IMG/VR virus record: IMGVR_UViG_3300031521_000289
Location: 1-28,709 of that record
Reading direction: 5' to 3' (one strand)
Length of the DNA: 28,709 nt
Origin: a virus
Shown here: in pieces, positions 6,437-13,764 of the stretch
How the letters are laid out: every line of letters begins with the position of its first letter
Numbering within the stretch: position 1 is the first letter of the stretch
Notes under the pieces: model-generated
The model's database searches: none
Seen by the model: only the letters and a program-made list of their open reading frames with translations
What the model was told of the DNA's origin: nothing
Program-made: the position numbers and the translations under genes

Positions 6437-7729
6437 TTATATAAATGATAATTTTCCGTCTTTATGTCGGATTTTGTTCACGACTGGAATCACTGCAAAT
6501 TCCTCTATCTCCTCAGCTTTAAAGGCATTGGGGACTACTTTTCGAATAATATTATAACTACCGTTGACATCAGCGTGGATTTTGGTTGGTTTACCGAGGA
6601 TTTTGTACCAGCTTCTACTTTCACGATACCCACCAAATTGGTGGTGTGAGTTATCGTTTTTGTTGAAAGTTGGTATTGGGTCCAGATCCAAGAAAGATGC
6701 TTTGGATGTATAAGATTCTTCATTTGTTAAGGCCAATCTTCCCTTAATTTCCAGTTTATAGGATATTTTATCAAAGAGTTTAGTAAATGGGATTGATTGA
6801 GAATTTTGATTATTTTTCGATCCCATTTCTTTGTTTTGTTTCCAGAAATCGTTTTTGCCAAGGATAATTATATTGATGTCATTTTCCTCCAATTGGTCAA
6901 CGACCAAATTGGCTGCTTTGGTAAAATAATCATCAATTTTATTATTCCTTTTCATTGTGAGTTTCTGAATTTTATTTGATGTATATACTCCTTTTGGTAA
7001 CTGACTTTGGTACTCAGCCATTTTTTTGTTGTAATATTGATTAACGCTCTTAACTGGTCTTCCATTAATGATTTTGGGAGTAAACTCCTTAACATTTGAG
7101 GTTAAAGTCAGTAGATTGTTAACACCTGGGTCTGCACCCATATATTTTTTATTATCTTTTTTTGGTTCCTCTATTTCTTTTTTATATATTGTTTCTATTT
7201 GGTAACACCCAGTTTGCACGGATATTTCAACACAAACAAGTTTGCAATCTGTATGCAGATATGGAATTGATATATTTGTTTTTGATAATTTTATAACTCC
7301 TTTTTTTAATCCTGTTGTTGAAATTGATCCAAGTTCGTAGTTAAGTCCGTTTCTTCCTATTTTTGTGTTTTTATATTTTGGAAGACTTGGTATTCCCGTA
7401 TATTTTTGTGGATGTATTTTCCAGTCTTTTATGGATACGAAAAAACTTTTCCAGTTTTTATCCAATCCTATTAATACCTGATTTGATATTTTTCTTGGTA
7501 ATGCTTTGTAATTTTCATCTTTGATCAGCATCTTTCTTATATCATGATAATTAAGGTATATGGCGTGATCAACCATACCTTTTTCTTTTAATTCAGATGT
7601 ATGTATGAAAACCTGACGGATAATGAAATTTGCCCTGTTATATAATTTTTTTGATTTCCAACATAATTCATCAATTTCTTTATAAAATTCATGATTTGTA
7701 TCTATCCTATGTTTCTCAATCAAATACAT
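6437..7729 (-). CDS. tnpB: IS1341-like TnpB with rearranged RuvC site
   Basis: A 430-aa TnpB/OrfB-family protein, the RNA-guided nuclease family of IS200/IS605 elements. RuvC-I is GADPGVNN (D200). At the usual RuvC-II position the sequence is IIILGKNDFWKQ, with G291 where canonical TnpB has Glu; a Glu pair lies further on in TNEESYTSKASFLD (E337/E338), and RuvC-III is HADVNGSYNI (D387). There is no CxxC zinc finger. This arrangement is typical of the IS891/IS1136/IS1341-like branch, in which the catalytic Glu is thought to have moved. No tnpA is nearby. The stop codon abuts the DNA-ligase fragment. Base composition is less extreme than in the neighbouring genes. Confidence 0.85.
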   Translation of the reverse strand: MYLIEKHRIDTNHEFYKEIDELCWKSKKLYNRANFIIRQVFIHTSELKEKGMVDHAIYLNYHDIRKMLIKDENYKALPRKISNQVLIGLDKNWKSFFVSIKDWKIHPQKYTGIPSLPKYKNTKIGRNGLNYELGSISTTGLKKGVIKLSKTNISIPYLHTDCKLVCVEISVQTGCYQIETIYKKEIEEPKKDNKKYMGADPGVNNLLTLTSNVKEFTPKIINGRPVKSVNQYYNKKMAEYQSQLPKGVYTSNKIQKLTMKRNNKIDDYFTKAANLVVDQLEENDINIIILGKNDFWKQNKEMGSKNNQNSQSIPFTKLFDKISYKLEIKGRLALTNEESYTSKASFLDLDPIPTFNKNDNSHHQFGGYRESRSWYKILGKPTKIHADVNGSYNIIRKVVPNAFKAEEIEEFAVIPVVNKIRHKDGKLSFI

Positions 7730-7905
7730 TCAATAATTCTTTTCTATAAATATATAAAAAAATAAATTTAAATGCTTTTCTATAAACTTAATAATTTTGT
7801 TTTTTAAAAACAAGTTTTTATTTATATATTTTTAAATTATTTTTCTATAAATTTAAATAATTATTGTTTACGGTTATAACATAATAATAACATATTAATT
7901 TATAT
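7730..7905 (-). repeat. Non-coding stretch upstream of TnpB with three TTTATAGAAAA repeats
   Basis: No gene fits in these 176 bases. The minus strand carries three exact copies of TTTATAGAAAA (at 7740-7750, 7776-7786 and 7841-7851) separated by A/T tracts. They could belong to the left end or promoter of the TnpB unit. In sequence this AT-rich, an 11-mer found three times in about 110 nt is suggestive rather than decisive. Confidence 0.45.
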
Positions 7906-8163
7906 CTATTGTTTAATAACAGCCTTCTTAATTACTATACTATCAGAAACAAATTCAATATCTCCTTCTTTTAAACCCAACAAAAACATGGTTCTCAAGT
8001 AGTTTTTATAATCTTTAGTGTTTTTAAACGAAGCTCCAACAATGGAATTCCATACAACTTTGCAATCTTCTTTACCTAACTGCATTTTTTCCCCATTATT
8101 CCTAATTTCCTCAACAGAACCTTGTTTTGATTCATTCGTTGTAATTCTAAGTGATTTTTCCAT
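7906..8163 (-). CDS. Hypothetical protein, 85 aa
   Basis: Unrecognised. The middle (KEDCKVVWNSIVGASFKNTKDYKNYLRTMFLLGLKEGDIEFV) reads as two helices followed by a strand. The ATG at 8163 lies 12 nt after a phage-type promoter motif, so this is the first gene of a short unit whose downstream neighbour is the TnpB insertion and ligase relic; the ligase may once have been transcribed from here. Confidence 0.7.
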   Translation of the reverse strand: MEKSLRITTNESKQGSVEEIRNNGEKMQLGKEDCKVVWNSIVGASFKNTKDYKNYLRTMFLLGLKEGDIEFVSDSIVIKKAVIKQ

Positions 8164-8175
8164 GATTTTTTTATT

Positions 8176-8206
8176 TGATAACGAAATTATTTTTGAGGAG
8201 GAGAAA
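8176..8206 (-). promoter_or_regulatory. Phage-type promoter motif
   Basis: TTTCTCC (8206-8200), 15 nt, TCGTTATCA (8184-8176, one mismatch to TCGTTATAA), 12 nt to the ATG at 8163. Confidence 0.7.
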
Positions 8207-8222
8207 ATTATTGTTTAATCAA

Positions 8223-8585
8223 TTATGGATTTTCGTGCTTATTACCTATTACAGTTCTGAATTCCATATCAGATGAACAACCGCCTCCGAAACTCCACTC
8301 TGAGTTTTTATTGTTCCAACTTACTAAGTGAATATTACCACTCCCTCCCCATTCATTCTTATCAAATTCAATAATATCATTATCGTAAATTTTTGTTCCT
8401 TGACAATCTTCTCTTCCGGTCCAAAAATCATGAGATATTATTTTCCAATCATCACGATCAATAGGAAAAAATGCAATTCCATTTCTATCATCAAAAATAT
8501 CATTGTATATTTTAATTCTATCACCTTTTTTTATGGAACCAAAATCTTGTTTTGCTTCTAATATTATTCTTACATTTGCTACCAT
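8223..8585 (-). CDS. YopX-family protein
   Basis: 120 aa. The second half follows the YopX pattern (PF09643-type phage proteins): TGREDCQGTKIYDNDIIEFD corresponds to 'TGLkDknGkeIyEGDIv', then VSWNNKNSEWSFGG and the C-terminal VIGNKHENP (usual '...viGNihenPelL'). The first 50 residues (ILEAKQDFGSIKKGDRIKIYNDIF) form an extra SH3-like segment not typical of YopX. YopX proteins are common in Gram-positive and Bacteroidota phages; their role is unknown. Last gene of the 10931 unit. Confidence 0.8.
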   Translation of the reverse strand: MVANVRIILEAKQDFGSIKKGDRIKIYNDIFDDRNGIAFFPIDRDDWKIISHDFWTGREDCQGTKIYDNDIIEFDKNEWGGSGNIHLVSWNNKNSEWSFGGGCSSDMEFRTVIGNKHENP

Positions 8586-8586
8586 T

Positions 8587-8826
8587 CTATTTTCTAATTA
8601 TTAATTTGCCTTCTCTTCCACTTTTAACATAAATTGTATCATTTTTCTTTAATAAAAATTGATCCCAATAAAATTGAATTACGTATTTTTTAGAATTTAA
8701 GGATGTTGCAACATATTCGTAAACATCTAACCTTTTATCTACTTTATAAACACCTTCAGCTTCTGTTAATTTTATTGTTGAGCATGAACAAAAAAACAAA
8801 ATTATTACAATTAACAAATGTCTCAT
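8587..8826 (-). CDS. Small lipoprotein, 79 aa
   Basis: N-terminus MRHLLIVIILFFCSCS is a lipoprotein signal with a lipobox ending at C13 or C15. The mature 64 residues are beta-rich (VYKVDKRLDVYEYVATS, KKYVIQFYWDQFLLKKNDTIYVK). The start overlaps the stop of the upstream membrane-protein gene (ATGA at 8826-8823), indicating coupled translation. 'KKNDTIYV' resembles 'QKNDTVDI' in the lipoprotein at 24436-24717, so the two may be distant relatives. Confidence 0.7.
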   Translation of the reverse strand: MRHLLIVIILFFCSCSTIKLTEAEGVYKVDKRLDVYEYVATSLNSKKYVIQFYWDQFLLKKNDTIYVKSGREGKLIIRK

Positions 8827-9188
8827 TTTATTGATTTTAAGATTTCTAAAATTTTCACATCTAAGGTTGTATTTAAATTTTTATAATTATCATAAGGAAT
8901 ATCTACATAAAAATATGTATCTTTTTTTAAAGGCCAAAGCCAATTATTCCTATTTCCCCAAAAAACAACAGAATAATCATTTTCATTATATATTTTTATT
9001 GTTGCTTTTCTATAATAATTATTTTTTATTTCTAATAAATAACAATTATCATGTATCTTAATAATTTCATACCTATGATCAATAATAAATTCTTTATATT
9101 TTTTATTATTTGAATATGTTGAATATAATGAACAAATTATTGCAAAAATACATAATGTAAAAATAAGGTAAAATGTTGTTTTTTTCAT
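8823..9188 (-). CDS. Single-span membrane-anchored protein, 121 aa
   Basis: MKKTTFYLIFTLCIFAIICSLYSTYS is an uncleaved anchor or signal; the rest is a soluble domain rich in Tyr, Asn and Trp (SVVFWGNRNNWLWPLKKDTYFYV). No family recognised. It overlaps both neighbours by 4 nt, forming a translationally coupled trio with the 68-aa and lipoprotein genes; an envelope-related job is a reasonable inference. Confidence 0.65.
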   Translation of the reverse strand: MKKTTFYLIFTLCIFAIICSLYSTYSNNKKYKEFIIDHRYEIIKIHDNCYLLEIKNNYYRKATIKIYNENDYSVVFWGNRNNWLWPLKKDTYFYVDIPYDNYKNLNTTLDVKILEILKSIK

Positions 9189-9391
9189 TTTTTAATTTTT
9201 TTAAATAAACTATTTTTAAAAACGATTTCAAATTTTAAATCACAATCAAAATCAGTTGTTTTTTTAATCATACACGCACAATAGAACATTATGGAATTTG
9301 CAGTTCCTATTAATTCTGTTTCTGAAATTTTTTTGTAGATATCAAATGGTAGTGCTGTTTTACAAATTTCATCGGCTTGGATTTGTGTCAT
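9185..9391 (-). CDS. Small hypothetical protein, 68 aa
   Basis: Contains FYCACMIKKTTDFDCDLKF with three cysteines and a short hydrophobic helix (ELIGTANSIMFYCACMI). Unrecognised. Its TGA overlaps the ATG of the downstream membrane-protein gene (9188-9185). Confidence 0.6.
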   Translation of the reverse strand: MTQIQADEICKTALPFDIYKKISETELIGTANSIMFYCACMIKKTTDFDCDLKFEIVFKNSLFKKIKK

Positions 9392-9406
9392 ATTTTAAAA
9401 TTTACA

Positions 9407-9649
9407 TTACTCTTTATATCCACGTCCTGACCATCCAATTCCATCAAATATTACTCTACCAGATGGATCAACATTTATTTCTCCAAATTTTATCATTTCA
9501 TTGTTAATTGTAATAGTTGTAGCACCATCAATAATTGTGTTATGAGCCATTAAATAAGCATATATAGCCATTGCAATTTCTTTACCAGTTAGGTTTATTT
9601 CAACTCCTGGTCCATATTCAGTTTTTCCTTTACCAAAATTAATATTCAT
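9407..9649 (-). CDS. Conserved-looking phage protein, 80 aa
   Basis: Starts MNINFGKGKTEYGPGVEINLTGKEIAMAIYAYLMAHN and ends in a Gly-rich tail (PSGRVIFDGIGWSGRGYKE). The balanced composition, a regular helix at residues 22-37 and a beta-rich second half mark it as genuinely coding. I recall similar small proteins in other phages but cannot name a family or function. Confidence 0.7.
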   Translation of the reverse strand: MNINFGKGKTEYGPGVEINLTGKEIAMAIYAYLMAHNTIIDGATTITINNEMIKFGEINVDPSGRVIFDGIGWSGRGYKE

Positions 9650-9652
9650 AAT

Positions 9653-9844
9653 TTAAAATTTTATAAAACATAACATATTGTATTCATTGATTATATTCAA
9701 ATCCAAAAAATCATTAGATTCAATATTTTTTTTGATGGTTGATTTTAAATTTTCGATTCTTTTTTGTTGAATATATTTTGGGCACATACCACCGTTTTGT
9801 TCAATTGTTGGAATAATTTCTTCCAGATATTTTCTTTTATCCAT
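9653..9844 (-). CDS. Small hypothetical protein, 63 aa, overlapping the ATPase gene
   Basis: MDKRKYLEEIIPTIEQNGGMCPKYIQQKRIENLKST, mostly helical. Its first 100 nt overlap the 3' end of the DnaB-like gene in another frame. Codon quality in the overlap looks better in this frame, so the ATPase tail may be the newer sequence. If the overlap is avoided, translation could begin at Met20 (9787). Confidence 0.55.
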   Translation of the reverse strand: MDKRKYLEEIIPTIEQNGGMCPKYIQQKRIENLKSTIKKNIESNDFLDLNIINEYNMLCFIKF

Positions 9845-10527
9845 GCTGTAATTTTAATTAAAATATTTCGTTCTAAAACATTAAATGTTGAATATTTAAA
9901 ATCCATTTTTATAGGAATATCAAATCTTTGTTTTCCATATCTGTTTTTTAAAATTTTAATTTTATTTATTTCAATTTTCATTACTGTGTTAGCAATAAAA
10001 AGTGGTTCTGTTGATGAAAAACAAAAAATATCATCGTCAATATTTTTTGTTTGTAATGTAACAATTATTGGAATATTTAAATCAATAGCTAATTCTCTTA
10101 ATTTCCAAAAATTATTTTTTAAATAATGACTCTCATCAATAATTAAAACATCTGGAATAAATCCATTTAATTTATGTTTCTCCAATATTAGTTCTATGTT
10201 TTTATAAAAGTTTTTTTCTGCAAGAGATGGTATCATTTTTTTAATAAAAAAATGTCCTATATATTCTTTTTTAAATTCTGGTATATAATTTTCGTAGAAA
10301 CTTTTAATGCTCTTTTTGTTTAAACATGAATAAGTTTTTTTAAGAACATATGATTCAGGTTCAGAACATGTAATAAATAAAACATCTTTACCTTGCTCAA
10401 TATAATCGCAAGCAAAATTAACTGCAAATGTAGATTTACCAGTTGCACATGCACCACCAATAATATTTATTGAACCAAGTTCTGGATTATTTCCTAATAA
10501 TTTATAAATTTTTTGAATATTTTTCAT
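9745..10527 (-). CDS. DnaB-like RecA-fold helicase core
   Basis: 260 aa. Walker A GGACATGKS at 24-32, Walker B DVLIIDESHYL with D131, a sensor-like strand PIIVTLQTKN, and ILKNRYGKQRF at the place where DnaB-family proteins have 'ilKnRnG'. The N-terminal primase-interacting domain of DnaB is lacking. Most like the DnaB/RadA ATPase core used as a phage replicative or accessory helicase; DESH in Walker B is less usual for DnaB ('DYLQ'). It starts on the last base of the upstream stop (TAATG). The last ~33 residues overlap the next gene in another frame and may be a read-through tail. Confidence 0.7.
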   Translation of the reverse strand: MKNIQKIYKLLGNNPELGSINIIGGACATGKSTFAVNFACDYIEQGKDVLFITCSEPESYVLKKTYSCLNKKSIKSFYENYIPEFKKEYIGHFFIKKMIPSLAEKNFYKNIELILEKHKLNGFIPDVLIIDESHYLKNNFWKLRELAIDLNIPIIVTLQTKNIDDDIFCFSSTEPLFIANTVMKIEINKIKILKNRYGKQRFDIPIKMDFKYSTFNVLERNILIKITAWIKENIWKKLFQQLNKTVVCAQNIFNKKESKI

Positions 10528-10931
10528 TATTCTTTTATATTCAGATTATACCAAATTGCATATTTTGCAACAGCTTCAAAAATTGCATCTTTTAAAAAAC
10601 ATCCTTCTTTTATCACTTTTATTGTTTCAAATTCATTGGGAACGGATGGATGTATTTTGCATTCATCTGCGTAAATTGTAACAAAATCTCTTGTGTTTAT
10701 TTTTTCAACAACAGGCATTAACCAACTATAATCTAGGAAAAAATTAATCGTGTTTGGAAAAAGAGGATCTCCGTTTTTTTCTAAAATTGGAACATTTAAA
10801 TAATTAATTTTATTCACTCTGTCCATATCTTTAACTCCAAGCCACTTCATTTTAAATTCATCAGTTGCCTCTTTATAACCCATAAAAATGGCGATAGCTT
10901 TTTCATATTCAAAAAGTTGATTTGATTCCAT
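10527..10931 (-). CDS. Paralogous phage protein 1 ('YSWLMPVVEKI' family)
   Basis: 134 aa, head of its unit, 13 nt after a promoter motif. Core FFLDYSWLMPVVEKINTRDFVTIYADECKI and C-terminal AIFEAVAKYAIWYNLN. The gene at 10957-11382 shares the layout: an N-terminal helix with a short hydrophobic motif, 'H/Y.S.(D/E)W(L/I)MP(V/I)', a Cys near the middle, and a terminal helix ending '...VV.F.K.Y.N'. This pattern is known to me from many Bacteroidota phage hypotheticals. Function unknown. Confidence 0.7.
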   Translation of the reverse strand: MESNQLFEYEKAIAIFMGYKEATDEFKMKWLGVKDMDRVNKINYLNVPILEKNGDPLFPNTINFFLDYSWLMPVVEKINTRDFVTIYADECKIHPSVPNEFETIKVIKEGCFLKDAIFEAVAKYAIWYNLNIKE

Positions 10932-10944
10932 AATTTGTTTTTGT

Positions 10945-10975
10945 TTATAACGAAATTTATTTAATTAAGTGGGAA
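10945..10975 (-). promoter_or_regulatory. Phage-type promoter motif (weak -35 half)
   Basis: TCGTTATAA (10953-10945) is exact; at 15-nt spacing the upstream box is TTCCCAC (10975-10969), 4 of 7 matches. 13 nt to the ATG at 10931. It overlaps the 3' end of the upstream gene, which constrains the sequence. Confidence 0.55.
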
Positions 10976-11382
10976 TTATTTTTGTAGAATTTTAAAAAAT
11001 CATAAACAACAAGAAAAATACATTCATTTAAATAATACTTGTTTGTACTATATTGAGTAAAAAACAAATCTTTTGCTTCATAACAACCATTTACATAATC
11101 ATAACCTTCTGAAATATCTGTAATTCTAAGGTAACAACTATTATGGAATATAGCAGAATCGTTTTGTTTATAACCTAAATAGTCTGTAAATGTTGACCTT
11201 TCACAAACTAACATCCAAATAGGCATAATCCATTCAAAGGATTGATGGAAAAATAGTTTGGTTGAATATCTTCCTAGGTATTTGTATCTTTCTCCCCCTC
11301 CATAATCCAACTTCCTAAGATCAACAAAATTTGCAATAAGTTGATTTCCTTCTTCTATTTGTTTTGATGTCAATTTTTTCAT
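10957..11382 (-). CDS. Paralogous phage protein 2 ('FEWIMPIW' family)
   Basis: 141 aa, a divergent relative of the adjacent gene at 10527-10931: NQLIANFVDLR at the start, FFHQSFEWIMPIWMLVCE in the middle, and NECIFLVVYDFLKFYKNN at the end. The two are separated only by the promoter of the second, consistent with tandem duplication followed by promoter acquisition. Overlaps the methyltransferase gene by 4 nt (ATGA). Function unknown. Confidence 0.7.
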   Translation of the reverse strand: MKKLTSKQIEEGNQLIANFVDLRKLDYGGGERYKYLGRYSTKLFFHQSFEWIMPIWMLVCERSTFTDYLGYKQNDSAIFHNSCYLRITDISEGYDYVNGCYEAKDLFFTQYSTNKYYLNECIFLVVYDFLKFYKNNSHLIK

Positions 11383-12113
11383 TTATTTATTACAATAATT
11401 AATGATTGAATCATTGTACCACTTTCTTTGAAAGTTCCTGCTGGAATTTCATGAATTTCTGCACCAACTTCATCAAGCCAATTTCTAAACTCAGTTTCTT
11501 TTTTGTTGCTTGAAAATTGCCAATGTTTTGAAGATATTGTGACTAAACGTCCACTTTTTTTTAAACATCCATACATATGTTTAATGTGTAAAATATCGAG
11601 GTTGTTTTTAAAGGGGGGATTTGCAACAATCCTATCATAATAATTTTCTTTATTTAATGTTAAAAAATCATCGCAAAGAAAAGTTATGTTTGGGATTTTT
11701 TGAATAAAACTTAAATTGATGGGCATTAATTCACAATAGTCAACATTTTTGTTTAAAAAATTTCTATGTACTGCATTTATTATTGCTCCTTGTCCGGCAG
11801 AAGGCTCTAAAATTGTATGTTGTTTTTCGATTTCAGCCAATTCAACAACTCTATCAGCCAAACCCAAAGGAGTCCCAAAAAATTGAAATTCTTTTTTAAG
11901 GTTTCTGTTTTCACCATTTGCAATTTGAGCCAATAATTCTGTTGGATCTTCTTTAAAAACAAATCCTTGAATTTTGTTACCTTTCCAAACTCCCCCTATT
12001 AAATTCAGTGCTTTAGCAACATCTTGATATAAACTTCGATCTAATTTAATATTTGGAAGTTTAACAACCAAATTTTCTATTGTACATTGTTGTAAAATTT
12101 CTTGTTTTGTCAT
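11379..12113 (-). CDS. Orphan adenine-specific DNA methyltransferase
   Basis: 244 aa. SAM-binding motif I LEPSAGQGA at 102-110 and catalytic motif IV NPPF at 165-168, the form used by N6-adenine and some N4-cytosine methyltransferases; FFGTP just before the domain is usual for phage enzymes of this type. The first 70 residues (LYQDVAKALNLIGGVWKGNKIQGFVF) form a small extra domain, possibly for target contact. No restriction enzyme is adjacent, so it probably protects phage DNA from host restriction or marks it. Recognition site unknown. Confidence 0.88.
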   Translation of the reverse strand: MTKQEILQQCTIENLVVKLPNIKLDRSLYQDVAKALNLIGGVWKGNKIQGFVFKEDPTELLAQIANGENRNLKKEFQFFGTPLGLADRVVELAEIEKQHTILEPSAGQGAIINAVHRNFLNKNVDYCELMPINLSFIQKIPNITFLCDDFLTLNKENYYDRIVANPPFKNNLDILHIKHMYGCLKKSGRLVTISSKHWQFSSNKKETEFRNWLDEVGAEIHEIPAGTFKESGTMIQSLIIVINK

Positions 12114-12124
12114 TTTTTATATTT

Positions 12125-12706
12125 TTATTGTTTACCACTTCCATAACAATGCCAGCATTTGCCAGTAGCATTACATGCAGAACAAGAACTGCCAGATTGT
12201 CCATACATTCCGCTACACCAACCGGAACCTTTACACACAACACAATATCCCGAACCTCCACATGTATAACAAAGTTTTGGAGTTTCAACAGGAGTATAAT
12301 TTGATGAACTGGAATATGAATTATAATTTGAATATCCATTCATATAATTTACAAAAAATTTATCATAAGAAGAACCTACTGAAGCATATATGTAAACATA
12401 TTCATTATATATTAGATGAATAACATAATCATTAATTCTTTCTATTTGATAGGTGAAAGTTTTTTCATTCACTGTCAATTTTAATTCATATTCTGTTTCT
12501 TTATAAAATCCTTTGTTTGTAATTTGTTGACTTGTTGCAAGATTCATTGAAACCATAGAAAAGTTCCCAAATTTATCAAAATAAATAGAAGAACTTAAAG
12601 ATTTTATTTCTGGATTTTGTAATTGCCATATCGTGTTTTTTAAACTTTGAGAATATACAATTGCAACTGTTAATAATAAAGTTAAACTTAAAATAATTTT
12701 TTTCAT
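12125..12706 (-). CDS. Secreted protein with DnaJ-type zinc repeats
   Basis: 193 aa. Signal peptide MKKIILSLTLLLTVAIVYSQ (cleavage after YSQ). Residues 20-115 are a beta-rich, lipocalin-sized domain (NTIWQLQNPEIKSL to YEYKLTV-like strands). A Ser/Tyr/Asn linker (NGYSNYNSYSSSSNY) leads to three or four CxxCxGxG-type units, CYTCGGSGYCVVCKGSGWC and CSACNATGKCWHCYGSG, which would bind zinc. Similar modular exported proteins occur in Bacteroidota chromosomes, suggesting capture from a host. Role unknown. Confidence 0.75.
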   Translation of the reverse strand: MKKIILSLTLLLTVAIVYSQSLKNTIWQLQNPEIKSLSSSIYFDKFGNFSMVSMNLATSQQITNKGFYKETEYELKLTVNEKTFTYQIERINDYVIHLIYNEYVYIYASVGSSYDKFFVNYMNGYSNYNSYSSSSNYTPVETPKLCYTCGGSGYCVVCKGSGWCSGMYGQSGSSCSACNATGKCWHCYGSGKQ

Positions 12707-12731
12707 AATTTTTATTTTTTAGATTAATAAT

Positions 12732-13409
12732 TTAAATAAAATGTGGAATAAAATTTCCCTGAGATACTCCGACAACAGGAATCAATGAGTCTCCTGAAAT
12801 ATCTTTACCTTCTATTGAATTTATGCTTTGATGCCAGGTTTTTTGAAATTCTGGAGCTATTTTCTTTAGCTCAATTAACAAATGAAAACCCCCTCTTGTT
12901 TTTAAATATTTACAACAATCTTCATTTATTAATGTTTTAACTTTTTCTTTTACAATATTAACATCTATATTATCAAAATCAATATCGTAAAATATTTTTC
13001 TGGAGCAAGCCTTTTGAATTTCAGACATTATTTCTTGGTGAGGATTGTATCCATCATATTCTTTTGTAACAAGATGCGCTAATTTTATGAGACTATTTTT
13101 TGCAGCCTTTTCAAAACTTCTTGGATTTATGCTTATATATAAAGCAAGTGCTTCCTGTGGAATTGGGTTATGTTTTTGGAAATAAGATCCAACTTCACAC
13201 TCAAGTTGTTTTATTTTTTCAAACATAAATTCTTTATTGCTTGTAAATCTTTTTATTTGTTGTTTGTCTGAACTTATTTTATTTGTTTCATTGCAATATT
13301 TTGACCTTGCTAATAAACTCAAATAATACTGTTCACCTTTTTGTAATTCAGGGAGCCATTTAATAAATTCTAAGAGCTTTTGTTTGTCTTTGATAATTTC
13401 GTAATTCAT
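12732..13409 (-). CDS. Putative AEP-type primase-like protein
   Basis: 225 aa. FYDIDFDN (D142, D144) fits the hhhDhD motif I of archaeo-eukaryotic primases, and LKTRGGFHLLIEL (H176) fits motif II 's.H'; a later acidic residue (GDSLIPVVG) could supply motif III. N-terminal 100 residues are helical with EALALYISINPRSFEKAAKNSL, a phrase I associate with a conserved phage protein. AEP enzymes make RNA or DNA primers. It lies near two replicative-type ATPases, which fits a replication role, but the motif match is short and a nuclease or unrelated fold is possible. Confidence 0.5.
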   Translation of the reverse strand: MNYEIIKDKQKLLEFIKWLPELQKGEQYYLSLLARSKYCNETNKISSDKQQIKRFTSNKEFMFEKIKQLECEVGSYFQKHNPIPQEALALYISINPRSFEKAAKNSLIKLAHLVTKEYDGYNPHQEIMSEIQKACSRKIFYDIDFDNIDVNIVKEKVKTLINEDCCKYLKTRGGFHLLIELKKIAPEFQKTWHQSINSIEGKDISGDSLIPVVGVSQGNFIPHFI

Positions 13410-13438
13410 GTTTTTATATTATATGTTTTATAAATTAA

Positions 13439-13660
13439 TTAAAAAAACAATTTATAAATTATTTTTTCTATAAAATTCGTTTTTGTAATATATGATAAAC
13501 CAATGGTATCTTCACCGTAATCAATAACCACAAAATCATTATCTACTTTTTTACATTTAAAATATTTTTTTGGTAATTCTCCTTTTATATATTTTGTATA
13601 TTTCACAATTTCACCAACTTTATAAGTTTGTGGTTTCATATTTTGTTCAATATTATCCAT
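13439..13660 (-). CDS. Small hypothetical protein, 73 aa
   Basis: The middle (YKVGEIVKYTKYIKGELPKKYFKCKKVDNDFVVIDYGEDTIG) is beta-rich and resembles the small SH3/KOW-like proteins near 3000. Unrecognised otherwise. It follows the IS-split gene by 6 nt, so its transcription probably depends on read-through of the IS. Confidence 0.6.
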   Translation of the reverse strand: MDNIEQNMKPQTYKVGEIVKYTKYIKGELPKKYFKCKKVDNDFVVIDYGEDTIGLSYITKTNFIEKIIYKLFF

Positions 13661-13666
13661 ATAAAT

Positions 13667-13759
13667 TTATATTAATTCAAATTTTGTTAATGTATCTCTT
13701 CTTACTTCTTTATTAATTGTTAAAAGATAATTTTTGATATTGTTTATTATTTTACCATT
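13667..13759 (-). pseudogene. 3' fragment of the gene interrupted by the IS element
   Basis: Immediately beyond the right end of the IS, a frame without start codon runs NGKIINNIKNYLLTINKEV to TKFELI and stop (30 codons). Joining base 15286 to base 13759 on the minus strand restores one continuous frame with the 5' fragment (…LDYLQQFY + NGKIINN…), 127 aa in all. The product is unrecognised. See the fragment at 15286-15576. Confidence 0.75.
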
Positions 13760-13764
13760 GTGAA

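Noticed and set aside
6464-6979. Plus-strand frames and a 62-aa minus frame inside the TnpB at 6437-7729
   Set aside because: All lie within the continuous 430-aa TnpB frame, which has family motifs throughout.
8018-9507. Several plus-strand frames of 60-77 aa between 8018 and 9507
   Set aside because: Phe/Leu/Ile/Tyr-rich antisense shadows of well-supported minus-strand genes.
12061-12339. 92-aa minus-strand frame overlapping the DnaJ-repeat protein
   Set aside because: It is the off-frame shadow of the Cys-rich repeat region; the 193-aa frame has a signal peptide and proper Cys motifs.
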